Assembly: GCA_003402375.1 (NCBI GenBank)
Contig: QFXJ01000028.1
Location: forward strand, 19,517 to 83,516
Direction: 5' to 3'
DNA length: 64,000 nucleotides
Origin: Candidatus Nitrotoga sp. CP45
Lineage (GTDB): Bacteria > Pseudomonadota > Gammaproteobacteria > Burkholderiales > Gallionellaceae
Shown here: piece after piece, positions 29,478-37,941 of the stretch
Numbering within the stretch: the first letter of the stretch is position 1
Layout: every line of letters starts with the position of its first letter
The notes under the pieces: model-generated
Database searches by the model: none
Seen by the model: only the letters and a program-made list of their open reading frames with translations
What the model was told of the DNA's origin: nothing
Position numbers and translations under genes: made by a program

Positions 29478-29896
29478 CGATCCTTGGTTTGCGCCAACAG
29501 ACCAACTTTCTTAATCTGTTGCCGTTGTAACACGTCCATCATACTAATCACTTCTTCATAACGCACATTCTTGTCGGCAGAAATCACAACTGGCTGATCC
29601 GCATTCTGTGCCTGCTTCTGTTTAAGAAGCTCAATTAATTCCTCACGTGTGACGCTCTGCTCCTGGCTCTTTTTACTTCGGTCATTGAGCGCCAGCGTGG
29701 TGTCTTTCTTGATAATCACCTCCAATGGCGCAACAGGCGGAGCAAGTGATTTACCCACGCTGGGCAGATCAATCTGCCCAGGGTTCATCAGTGGTGCTGT
29801 AATCATAAATATCACTAATAACACCAACATCACATCTATGTAAGGCACGACGTTAATATCGCTCATTGGGCGCATGACAGAACGGCGCGGGATCAT
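29474..29896 (-). CDS. tolR: Tol-Pal system protein TolR
   Basis: 140 residues, ExbD/TolR family. The single transmembrane segment VVPYIDVMLVLLVIFMITA contains D21, the conserved proton-path aspartate. A periplasmic domain (VVISADKNVRYEEVISMMD) follows. It overlaps both tolQ and tolA by four bases, indicating coupled translation of the motor and its lever. Confidence 0.96.
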   Translation of the reverse strand: MIPRRSVMRPMSDINVVPYIDVMLVLLVIFMITAPLMNPGQIDLPSVGKSLAPPVAPLEVIIKKDTTLALNDRSKKSQEQSVTREELIELLKQKQAQNADQPVVISADKNVRYEEVISMMDVLQRQQIKKVGLLAQTKDR

Positions 29897-30567
29897 GGCT
29901 GACGTTGCAAAACGTTAGAGAATTCTTCCATAAAAATTTCAAATCGTGAGGCTAAACGCGTAATATCATGCGAGTAACGATTGTAAGCAACCACAGCGGG
30001 AATGGCTGCAAACAACCCCATCGCAGTGGCTACCAATGCCTCGGCTATACCGGGCGCAACATGTGCTAGCGTAGCTTGACCGACATTAGACAACCCACGG
30101 AATGCATTCATAATCCCCCACACTGTACCAAATAGCCCGACATAAGGACTCACCGAGCCAACTGTGGCTAGAAAAGCCAAATGCGATTCAAGAACATCCA
30201 TTTCACGCTGATAAGTGGCACGCATGGCACGACGTGTGCCATCCATCACCGCATTGTTATCCATATCATGTTTCTTTTTAAGCTTAAGGAATTCAGTAAA
30301 GCCAGCTGCAAAAATTCGTCCCATACTGCCCGAGTCACCGCGCATTACAGAAGTGTTTTGATACAATCTGTTGAGGTCATCGTTATTCCAGAATGATTCT
30401 TCAAATTCCTCACTTTGCTTCACTGCCTGCCTGACAGTAAACATCTTGATGAATATGAACCACCATGACATCAATGAAACAAGTAACAACAAACCCATTA
30501 CCAACTGGACAAGTACGCTGGCATTCTGAATCAAATGGATAAACGATAAATCCTGTGTTACATCCAT
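29893..30567 (-). CDS. tolQ: Tol-Pal system protein TolQ
   Basis: 224 residues, MotA/TolQ/ExbB family, with three membrane helices (about 17-38; AHLAFLATVGSVSPYVGLFG; ALVATAMGLFAAIPAVVAYN). The conserved GTVWGIMNAFRG is present. With TolR it forms the inner-membrane proton channel energising TolA. It lies 15 bases after ybgC. Confidence 0.96.
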   Translation of the reverse strand: MDVTQDLSFIHLIQNASVLVQLVMGLLLLVSLMSWWFIFIKMFTVRQAVKQSEEFEESFWNNDDLNRLYQNTSVMRGDSGSMGRIFAAGFTEFLKLKKKHDMDNNAVMDGTRRAMRATYQREMDVLESHLAFLATVGSVSPYVGLFGTVWGIMNAFRGLSNVGQATLAHVAPGIAEALVATAMGLFAAIPAVVAYNRYSHDITRLASRFEIFMEEFSNVLQRQP

Positions 30568-30582
30568 AATTTACAATATCCT

Positions 30583-31002
30583 TTAGTTTTTCCATTGCTT
30601 TCGCAACATTTCCGGCACGCTCACCGGCTTGAAATTATCCATTGTTACGCATACTAAATGTACCTCTGCCTCAACCAGTACATCCCCATCGCGCAGCACT
30701 TCCTGACACAAGGTCACACGACTACGTCCGACATCCTTCAGTTGTGCGCTGACAGCAAGTAAATCATCCAGCAACGCGGGCTTAAGATAATCCAGCCTTA
30801 GTGAGCGAACCACAAATACCGTACCAAATTCACGCATCAACCCCGTATTACTGTAACCATAACATTCCCGCAACCACTCAGTCCGCGCGCGCTCTAAAAA
30901 GTTCACATAACTAGCATGATATACTACCCCTCCCGCATCTGTGTCCTGAAAATACACACGCACTGGCAGTGAAAAATTTGATTTAAGGGGTGACTGAAGC
31001 AT
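30583..31002 (-). CDS. ybgC: Acyl-CoA thioesterase YbgC (Tol-Pal associated)
   Basis: 139 residues, hot-dog fold. The motif YFQDTDAGGVVYHASYVNF carries the catalytic aspartate region of the YbgC/4-hydroxybenzoyl-CoA thioesterase family, and ERARTEWLR follows as usual. It is the first gene of the tol-pal operon; the promoter must lie in 31003-31400, where I see no convincing -35/-10 pair. Confidence 0.93.
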   Translation of the reverse strand: MLQSPLKSNFSLPVRVYFQDTDAGGVVYHASYVNFLERARTEWLRECYGYSNTGLMREFGTVFVVRSLRLDYLKPALLDDLLAVSAQLKDVGRSRVTLCQEVLRDGDVLVEAEVHLVCVTMDNFKPVSVPEMLRKQWKN

Positions 31003-31402
31003 AGTATTTAACCTTAAAAAATTTTAATCACCCAAAATTTAACGCACTATGAACCCAACAATGTTGTCAGCCGTATTTTCTTATATTAACAAGGCATCAG
31101 TTGAATCGACAACCCCACGCAACGCCATCGGCCACCATCAAGACCTCTACCTCAATCATACTCAGTTGTGCGAAGCTCCAATAATCCCAGAAAAATTGAA
31201 TTCCATACCAACGAAAAATCCCTGATAACATAATTCCTTTCAATTAGCTAGTGTCAAGCCCCACTTGTTTCAACCCGTAAGTCTAATATCGTTGCCCGCT
31301 GGTAAGCCGCTTATATTTCTTCGTCTACACTCCTTTATTACTATAACTGGATCGTTTAAGTGGCTCCGATATAAACCCAGCTCGCCACCTAAATTCTCTT
31401 AA

Positions 31403-32036
31403 AGAAGCGCTGAATAATTCACTCCGCCAGAGACCCAGGGGTAAGTTTTGCGGTTGTAGCCGGAAAATTGGCTTGTTTTTGGCATGAGTTGCGGCGATTT
31501 TCGAGACATTTCTTCATTTCCGGTTTTCAGAACACACCTTGGTGTGTATGCGTTGAACAACCACCGGCGAGCCAGCATCAAATTAGCGAAACCGAACTGC
31601 TAGCTTTGGTATGTTCAATCTTCTGCAGCAGTTCGCCCTCTGTTATTTTGGGCAATACCTTACGTTTTCCCGGTCGCATTGCGATATGCCAGGTTACGGG
31701 TGTATCCAGGCTTTCTTCCAGCTTCTCTTCCTTGTTCTTGGTTGAAGGCGCCGCTGCAATCAGCATGGCATCGACGATGGTGCCTTTCTGAAGAAACAGG
31801 CCCTTCCCAGCGAGATGGGTATTGATCGTATTTTAAAGATCAACTCAGTCAGTTGATATATTTCCAGCGAGTGGCGGAAATTGAGGAGAGTAGTGGTATC
31901 CGGGACTGCTTCGCGGCTCAAACCAATACCGACAAAGCAACGGATGGCTTGGCTGTCATAAAGCGCATCTTCTACCCCTTCGTCAGATAACTCAAAGCAT
32001 TGCTACACAACATACATTTACAGGATCTGCAAATTC
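31403..32036 (-). pseudogene. IS5-family transposase remnant with central deletion
   Basis: On the minus strand the pieces SDEGVEDALYDSQAIR, GTIVDAMLIAAAPSTKNKEE, VTWHIAMRPGKRK and a C-terminal LARRWLFN match the intact transposase at 35801-36784 in the same order. The part between STKNK and the EENLEL-type region, holding the second catalytic Asp, has been deleted, and the reading frame is broken. The end motif AAGCGCTGAATAATTC resembles the intact inverted repeat. The preceding stretch 31003-31402 and following 32037-32290 hold no gene I can support. Confidence 0.8.
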
Positions 32037-32307
32037 GTGAAATCGGGCTGTTGTGCGTACAGGCATTATTGGTGTTGTTTTGGAGATTTTTTCCTGATTT
32101 AATTATGAACAGTAATGTTACGATAGCTGCTGAAGATTGGCTGAGTCGACTGATTCATTAATATTAATCCAATCTCCTCTTTGCCAACTTACGCTGACGC
32201 TAACCGATTCTTCACCATCTTGACTAGAGGACTCTTTATCGATACTGTCTGAACCGACGGTTTGCATTTGTTTCCGGCGTTTATATTTATTTTTAATGAT
32301 GAGAAAA

Positions 32308-32757
32308 ATGAACCCACAAAAAATAGTAATTGCCATGCCAACCGAAGATGAATTTATGCCAAGTATTTCAAGGTGGGGGCATGAGTACGTTTGGACCCAT
32401 AAAGAAGTATATTTTATTCATGTTGCCAGGAAAGATATTTACGTTCACGAGATGGGCGTTGACGAAATCCCTGGCAAGGTCGAACAAGAAAATATAAAAA
32501 AACAACTGCTGGACTTCATTAAAAATAAAGCAGGTGAGATGATGCCCTTGCAGGCATTCAACAAAGCTCATTTTGAAGTTATATTTGCGCAGTCTCCAGC
32601 AGATCGACTTGCTGAATATGCTAGAGAAATTAATGCGGGAATGGTCGTGGTAGCAACAAGAAACAAAAAAGGCTTCTCTGGGATATTCCTTAGTTCATTT
32701 GCAGATCGCCTTTTGAAGTTATCACCCTGTGATATTTTGGTTTTAAGACCGAATTAA
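32308..32757 (+). CDS. Universal stress protein (UspA) family
   Basis: 149 residues from the ATG at 32308 (MNPQKIVIAMPT), with in-frame ATGs at 32296 and 32299 as alternatives; none has a strong ribosome site. The pattern matches UspA domains: a first strand, INAGMVVVATRNKKGFSGIF near the end where ATP-binding family members have a Gly-rich loop, and the terminal SPCDILVLRPN. It lies 166 bases before the SulP gene on the same strand and could help regulate it; that link is inference. Confidence 0.78.
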   Translation: MNPQKIVIAMPTEDEFMPSISRWGHEYVWTHKEVYFIHVARKDIYVHEMGVDEIPGKVEQENIKKQLLDFIKNKAGEMMPLQAFNKAHFEVIFAQSPADRLAEYAREINAGMVVVATRNKKGFSGIFLSSFADRLLKLSPCDILVLRPN

Positions 32758-32923
32758 AAATTAATATATCTTTAATGAGATGTCGTTAGTCAGTTTTAAG
32801 TAGATATTTTTATGGTATTGAAAGATCTATCTGTTCGTAAAACATAAGCCGTTATTGTTTTTCAATGCTAACAAAGCGTAACAATTAAGTTATTTTTAGA
32901 CCCAAAGTTTTGGAGGCGAAAAA

Positions 32924-34564
32924 ATGAATCATTACCCAGTGCAACACTACTTACGGCATTTGAAAGATGATTTTCCTGCTGGTGTTGTGGTATTTCTAGT
33001 AGCTCTACCGCTATGTCTTGGTGTCGCTCTTGCATCTGGAGCTCCTTTATTTTCTGGTCTTATAGCAGGAATGGTCGGTGGCTTGGTAATTTCTTGGTTG
33101 AGCGGTTCACAGCTTAGTGTCTCTGGGCCAGCGGCTGGTTTAACGGTGATTGTTTATAATGCTATTGAAACATTAGGCAGTTTCCAAGGATTTTTGGTTG
33201 CTGTTGTACTAGCAGGCATAATGCAATTAGTCGCTGGTTTTCTTAAAGCAGGGATCATTGGAGCTTTTTTCCCTTCAGCGGTTATTAAAGGGATGTTGGC
33301 GGCTATTGGCTTGATTTTAATTATTAAACAAATTCCTCATGCTACTGGCTATAGTGAACATTTTGGAGGTCCTGAAGCGTACAGAGAAGAAGATGTACAA
33401 GAGTTCTTACTTCCAATATTTGACGCATTTAGTTCGATTTCACAAGGCGTTATACTTATATGCGCGATTGCCCTCTTAATATTAATAGTTTGGGAAAGGC
33501 CTTGGTTTAAAAGTAAAAAATTTTTAAAACTAATTCCTGGCCCTCTAATCGCCGTAATCTGGGGTGTTATCTATAATTTAGCTGCTGAACGATGGGCGCC
33601 GGAATGGGCGGTCAGCGCAATACACTTAGTGAATGTTCCTGTCTCAAATGATTTCGGTGAGTTCTTGAATAATTTCTCATTTCCAGACTACAGTTATTGG
33701 ACAAATCCTCAGGTTTATATTATTGCAGCAACGCTAGCTATTATTGGCAGTCTCGAAACATTGTTGAGCCTTGAAGCAGTAGATAAGTTAGATCCTTTAA
33801 AACGCACTGCACCAACCAATAGAGAGCTGAAAGCACAAGGAGTCGGAAATATTATTTCCGGATTAATCGGAGGACTACCGATTACTGCTGTCATTGTGCG
33901 CAGCGCAGGTAATATTAACGCTGGTGGTAAAACCCCAACATCCAGTTTTATTCATGGCTTATGTATATTGTTTAGCGTAATGTTCTTCGCGAATTACATA
34001 AATTATGTTCCGCTCGGTTGCTTGGCCGCTATTTTGCTACATACAGGTTTTAAATTGGCTAAACCCGCCTTATTTATGGATTTTTATCGCAAAGGCTGGA
34101 GTCAACTGCTACCTTTCGTAATCACAATATCGGCAATTTTGACAACGGATTTATTAAAAGGAATGACAATTGGCCTCATAATTGGATTATTTTTCGTTAT
34201 CAAGGCGAATTACCGTGCCGCCATTACTATGACTCAGGATGGCTCATCTTATATATTAACGCTTAATAAAGATGTTGCTTTCCTTAACAAGGCGTTGTTG
34301 AGAAAGCTTCTTTTGCATGTCAAACCAAACAGTAAGCTCATAATCGACGCCAGCAAATCTCAATTTATTGATCACGATATTGTGGAAACAATTGATGATT
34401 TTTTAGTAACCGCACCCAGTCATAACATTTCAGTTGAGCTTCGCGATATATACGGCAAGGAGAGATTAAAAAAACATGAGGAGTTTGTTGTATTACAAGA
34501 CCAATATGATAAAAACCTACCTGCCAAAAAAATTCTGATCCAGAACAAGGTGGCGGGACTATGA
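32924..34564 (+). CDS. SulP-family anion transporter with C-terminal STAS-like domain
   Basis: 546 residues. GGAGGCG lies seven bases before the ATG. Ten or more membrane helices are visible, with the SulP markers FLVALPLCLGVALASGAPLF, SVSGPAAGLTVIV and GLPITAVIVRSAGNINAGGKT. The C-terminus (about 440-525; LIIDASKSQFIDHDIVETID) is STAS-like. Related proteins move bicarbonate or sulfate; the PAAGLTVIV type is often found with carbonic anhydrase, but none is adjacent. Substrate is therefore open. Base composition appears more AT-rich than the operons on either side. Confidence 0.85.
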   Translation: MNHYPVQHYLRHLKDDFPAGVVVFLVALPLCLGVALASGAPLFSGLIAGMVGGLVISWLSGSQLSVSGPAAGLTVIVYNAIETLGSFQGFLVAVVLAGIMQLVAGFLKAGIIGAFFPSAVIKGMLAAIGLILIIKQIPHATGYSEHFGGPEAYREEDVQEFLLPIFDAFSSISQGVILICAIALLILIVWERPWFKSKKFLKLIPGPLIAVIWGVIYNLAAERWAPEWAVSAIHLVNVPVSNDFGEFLNNFSFPDYSYWTNPQVYIIAATLAIIGSLETLLSLEAVDKLDPLKRTAPTNRELKAQGVGNIISGLIGGLPITAVIVRSAGNINAGGKTPTSSFIHGLCILFSVMFFANYINYVPLGCLAAILLHTGFKLAKPALFMDFYRKGWSQLLPFVITISAILTTDLLKGMTIGLIIGLFFVIKANYRAAITMTQDGSSYILTLNKDVAFLNKALLRKLLLHVKPNSKLIIDASKSQFIDHDIVETIDDFLVTAPSHNISVELRDIYGKERLKKHEEFVVLQDQYDKNLPAKKILIQNKVAGL

Positions 34565-35200
34565 AAAAAATCATGCCTCCTATTTGTTGAATAAAGCCGC
34601 TATTCAAAGCCCCCCAACAAATTGATTAAATAAGGCTTACCCCCTTGTGTCAGACTAATTGTCGCTTCAAAATTTAACAGTGAAGCGGCAAACTAGCCAA
34701 AGATATAATAGCGCGCTCTTCCAACCAACTCATAGGGTTGGGGCGTTGACATTATTTGTCGCAAATATAAACACAAGTTAGTACAAATTACAGCCATTTT
34801 CACATAAACTTAAACTGCGATTTTAAAATGAATATAGTGCGGCCAAATGAAATTTGAAGTGACAAGTACCGTTACTACGCGATTTGACTGGCAGATAATA
34901 ACTATCCTATGCCAAGATTAGAGAGAGGGTACATCCGGCGAGGGTGAAGATGTCTTATACACCGTCGCATGCCACAAAAAAAGCAACCACGTATTGTATC
35001 TTGAGTTGGCAAACTAATTTCCCCACACTACAAATTCTTACGGAAATTCACTAGGTGAGAGATAATCAATAGGTTTGTGAATAACAGGGATATTTTTAAT
35101 AATAGAAGTAACCTTGCTTAATATCGACTACTACCGTACTTTTTGTTTTTCAAACCATCTCTGTCGATTTTAGATTACGTGTATTTAACCGGAGAGTCGG
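34565..35200. other. Non-coding stretch after the SulP gene
   Basis: About 640 AT-rich bases without a convincing reading frame. A weak inverted repeat CCAAC/GTTGG occurs near 34720. A stretch near 34858-34915 (GTACCGTTA, ATTTGAC, CTATCCT) recurs in the same order at 47280-47335, suggesting a decayed dispersed repeat. Nothing else is recognisable. Confidence 0.5.
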
Positions 35201-35300
35201 ATGAAATAGTAATGGCAGGGATGAAATAGTAATGGCAGGGATGAAATAGTAATGGCAGGGATGAAATAGTAATGGCAGGGATGAAATAGTAATGGCAGGA
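35201..35300. repeat. 20-bp tandem array, five copies
   Basis: Five head-to-tail copies of ATGAAATAGTAATGGCAGGG; the first four are identical and the fifth differs in its last base. There are no spacers, so it is not a CRISPR array. It lies 31 bases beyond the stop of the small Ala/Lys-rich gene on the minus strand, so it would be in that gene's 3' untranslated region. Confidence 0.97.
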
Positions 35301-35330
35301 TAGCCCCGCCACTACTATCAACTCAGAGAA

Positions 35331-35564
35331 TTAATGAGCCGCTGGAGCTGCAGCGGGAGCTGCTTCACCAGCTTTATGTTCGTCAGCTGAATGGGCTTTT
35401 TTAGCTTTTTTAGCTTTTTTAGCTTTTTTAGCAGGGGCAGCAGCGTCCGGCGCAGCCGCAGGGGCAGCCGCAGGGGCAGCCGCAGGGGCAGCCGCATCAG
35501 TAGCAGCAGCGGAGAAAGAAGCAACGGCGAATACAGCAGCAATCAATGTGGACAACAGTTTCAT
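35331..35564 (-). CDS. Small exported Ala/Pro/Lys-rich repeat protein
   Basis: 77 residues: a signal peptide (MKLLSTLIAAVFAVASFSAAA), then an AAAP repeat encoded by four 12-bp units, then an AKK repeat encoded by 9-bp TTTTTTAGC units (plus strand), and a final Ala-rich tail. AACTGGAGTTCAC precedes the ATG on the minus strand, a usable ribosome site (GGAG). Similar small exported Lys/Ala-rich proteins are common but uncharacterised in betaproteobacteria. No function is assigned. Confidence 0.7.
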   Translation of the reverse strand: MKLLSTLIAAVFAVASFSAAATDAAAPAAAPAAAPAAAPDAAAPAKKAKKAKKAKKAHSADEHKAGEAAPAAAPAAH

Positions 35565-35676
35565 GTGAACTCCAGTTCTTTAAGTTAGGTTGACAATACA
35601 ATTATGACATCAGTTAGTGTCATGTGACATTAACGCCCCAGTTTACTATTGGTTGACAATTTGGCAATGAATCTAG

Positions 35677-36870
35677 GGAAACGCTGAATAATTCACCGCG
35701 TGACCGATCCCGGTGCGCAGTTTCCGGATGCGGGATGAAATTCTGCGATTATTAGCCTGACAAGCAGTGTTTTTTGCATTATTGCCCCCTTTTTTCGTTT
35801 TTAGGGCGCAACTTGGCTGTCAGCAATACCTAGCCATCGGCGCGCCAGCACTAAATTGGCAAAACCAAACAGCGTAAATAGCTGAGCGGTGTTCTTAGCC
35901 AACCCTTTGTAGCGAGCCTTGCGGTGCTGGAACAGGTTCTTCACCACATGGAATGGATGCTCGACTTTGGCACGAATACTGGCTTTTGTGTGCTCAAGTT
36001 TTTCCATCAGCTCTCCTACAGCGGACTTGTCCAGTGCTTTACGTTTGGAGGGCCGCATCGCAACATGCCATATTATCGGTAGTTCCAGATTCTCTTCACG
36101 CTTCTCAACGCCCTGATAACCTGCATCACCAAATACATCCGTTTCATCGCCATGCAGCAGCGCCTGTGCTTGGGTTACATCATGCACATTGGCTTGCCGT
36201 GCGACGAGGGTGTGAACAAGCCCTGACTGCGCATCAACCCCAATGTGTGCCTTCATGCCGAAATGCCACTGATTGCCTTTTTTTGACTGGTGCATCTCGG
36301 CATCGCGTTTCCTAGCCTTGTTCTTGGTTGAAGGCGGTGCGGCGATTAGCATGGCATCGACAATGGTGCCCTCACGCAGAAATAACCCCTTCTCAGCCAG
36401 ATGGGCGTTGATCGCGTTGAAGATGGATTCGGTCAGTTGATGCGCTTCCAGCAGATGGCGAAATTTGAGCAGGGTCGTTGCATCCGGTGCCGCTTCACGA
36501 TTCAGGTCAATGCCGACAAAACGGCGTATCGCCTGACTGTCGTAAATCGCATCTTCGGTTGCCTCATCTGAAAGACCGAAGCACTGCTGCGCAACATACA
36601 TGCGCAATATCCGTTTCAGCCCGACTGGTGGGCGACCTGGGCCGCCGCCGATTGGGTAATGTGGGGCGATAACCTTTATCAAAGATGGCCAAGGCGTGAC
36701 CGCTTCAATTTCGGCCAAGATATGATCTCGCCGTGTCACACGCTTCTTTGCCGCATATTCCAGTTCTGAAAAGCTCGCTTGCATCTAATTAGTCACTAAT
36801 AATCATAGTGATGGAATTATACCATGATCGCTCAATTCAGGATTGATCTGAGGAATAAATCAGCGTTTCC
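35677..36870 (-). mobile_element. Intact IS5-family insertion sequence
   Basis: 1194 bp, the same size class as IS5 itself. The ends GGAAACGCTGAATAATTC (35677) and the reverse complement of GAATAAATCAGCGTTTCC (ending 36870) form imperfect inverted repeats with a perfect first 11 bases. The flanking CTAG at 35673-35676 and 36871-36874 is a 4-bp target duplication fitting the YTAR target of IS5. It holds one full transposase gene. The insertion lies three bases beyond the CCA of tRNA-Leu. Intact ends and an open gene suggest recent transposition. Confidence 0.95.
35801..36784 (-). CDS. IS5-family transposase
   Basis: 327 residues, complete. DDE residues are D143 (IVDAMLIAAP), D220 (FGDAGYQG) and E275 (KVEHPF), and HFGMKAHIGVD is conserved. 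The N-terminal region (LSDEATEDAIYDSQAIRRF) is the usual IS5 DNA-binding part. It is the only full-length transposase in the window and could mobilise the related fragments only if their ends were intact, which they are not. Confidence 0.95.
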   Translation of the reverse strand: MQASFSELEYAAKKRVTRRDHILAEIEAVTPWPSLIKVIAPHYPIGGGPGRPPVGLKRILRMYVAQQCFGLSDEATEDAIYDSQAIRRFVGIDLNREAAPDATTLLKFRHLLEAHQLTESIFNAINAHLAEKGLFLREGTIVDAMLIAAPPSTKNKARKRDAEMHQSKKGNQWHFGMKAHIGVDAQSGLVHTLVARQANVHDVTQAQALLHGDETDVFGDAGYQGVEKREENLELPIIWHVAMRPSKRKALDKSAVGELMEKLEHTKASIRAKVEHPFHVVKNLFQHRKARYKGLAKNTAQLFTLFGFANLVLARRWLGIADSQVAP

Positions 36871-36877
36871 CTAGGTT

Positions 36878-36964
36878 TGGTGCCGGGAGAGGGACTCGAA
36901 CCCTCACACTGTCTCCAGCACCGGATTTTGAGTCCGGCGCGTCTACCAATTCCGCCATCCCGGC
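36878..36964 (-). tRNA. tRNA-Leu (anticodon CAA)
   Basis: An 87-base minus-strand tRNA with long variable arm and encoded CCA. Acceptor arms GCCGGGA and TCCCGGC pair, the D-arm contains GGCGGAATTGGTAGACGC, the anticodon loop CTCAAAA gives CAA, and the T-arm has GGTTCGAGTCC. The IS element sits three bases past the CCA end, so any native terminator has been displaced. Confidence 0.95.
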
Positions 36965-36978
36965 ACGCTGAGATGAGG

Positions 36979-37007
36979 ATTATCCATGAAACAGAAGCCT
37001 TCTTCAA
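36979..37007 (-). promoter_or_regulatory. Promoter of tRNA-Leu
   Basis: On the minus strand TTGAAG (37007-37002) and GATAAT (36984-36979) are separated by 17 bases, with the tRNA 5' end 14 bases after the -10 box. Both boxes are one mismatch or two from consensus. Confidence 0.75.
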
Positions 37008-37061
37008 GTGTAAGCCTCTTCCAACATGAAATAAGCGTAGCAATTGGCCTTCGGCCGCAAT

Positions 37062-37420
37062 ACGTTTGACAGGAACACGATGCGGCGAGACGTGAACTGG
37101 GAGTTTAAACGTTTTACAGAAGACCTGGAGGAGTGTGCGGACTGGCTGATGTGCTGCGGCGTGGATACAGTGGCAATGGTATCGACGGTGTGTACTGGAT
37201 ACCCGCTCTACGGGATTCCCACAGCGCGTGGATTGGCCGTGAATCTCGTCAATGCAGGGCAGGTAAAATGCCTCCGGTCGCAAGTCAGATGTTCTCAATT
37301 GCACGTGGCTGCAACAGTTGATGGGTTATGGCCTGCTGACCGGCACTTTTCGCCTGACGGATGAAATTTGCATACTGCGTGCGGCATTACGACAACGCGA
37401 CTGCCGTGGTACGTAGCTAT
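37062..37420 (+). pseudogene. IS110-family transposase remnant
   Basis: Fragments in shifting frames resemble the IS110 transposase: CGVDTVAMVST, VYWIPAL (from MESTGVYWIP-type sequence), NLVNAGQVK, then RKSDVLNCTWLQQLMGYGLL and TDEICILRAALRQRD. At least two frameshifts are needed to join them and the C-terminal part is absent. It is a non-functional fragment. Confidence 0.7.
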
Positions 37421-37517
37421 CTGGGTGATGCGTATAACCCGCAATACTGCACCAGCTTGGTCAACATCTTCTGTGCCGTATTCCTAAACCCCTTCGTCAA
37501 ATTTCCATCGATCATGT

Positions 37518-37720
37518 TTCTTTCCAGAGGTAATCACAGATACCCAAGAGAACAAACGCAAAAAATACCGCTACAAAGGCGTGATGACCCCTTATGAGAA
37601 ATTGCAATCAATATCCAGGGCCAGCGAGTATCTTGAAGAGAGGACACGTTCAAACAACTGGATGCGCAGGCAGCAAAGATGAGCGACAATGATGCCAACC
37701 TTGGTGCCGGACAGCGCAAG
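37518..37720 (+). pseudogene. C-terminal fragment of an integrase-type transposase
   Basis: Translation gives KYRYKGVMTPYEKLQSIS, followed in another frame by FKQLDAQAAKMSDNDA, which resembles the conserved end of integrase-core transposases (MTPYEKLKSLP type). It has no start, no catalytic residues and at least one frameshift. The remaining bases up to 37941 hold nothing I recognise. Confidence 0.55.
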
Positions 37721-37941
37721 AAAACTACAGTTGCAACGATACCTCTGCAGCGATGAAAAAACAGGTTTGAAATCGATTGGTAATAATAAAATCCAATAGG
37801 TTAAACAACGAACTGTTTCATGATTAGCGTTGCGTGGAAGCAGTACGTAACCAGTAGCCCAAATAGGGCTATTTCCGCTGCCCATTGTGCAGGATCGCAA
37901 TATACTCAGGATATCTACATTGCCTGCGTTCGGGTGTAGTA

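Noticed and set aside
32118..32336. 72-codon minus-strand frame with an N-terminal hydrophobic stretch
   Set aside because: It overlaps the start of the UspA-like gene in the opposite direction, has no ribosome site, and lies in AT-rich DNA.
35201..35300. Short direct repeats as a CRISPR array
   Set aside because: The units abut with no unique spacers and no cas genes are present.
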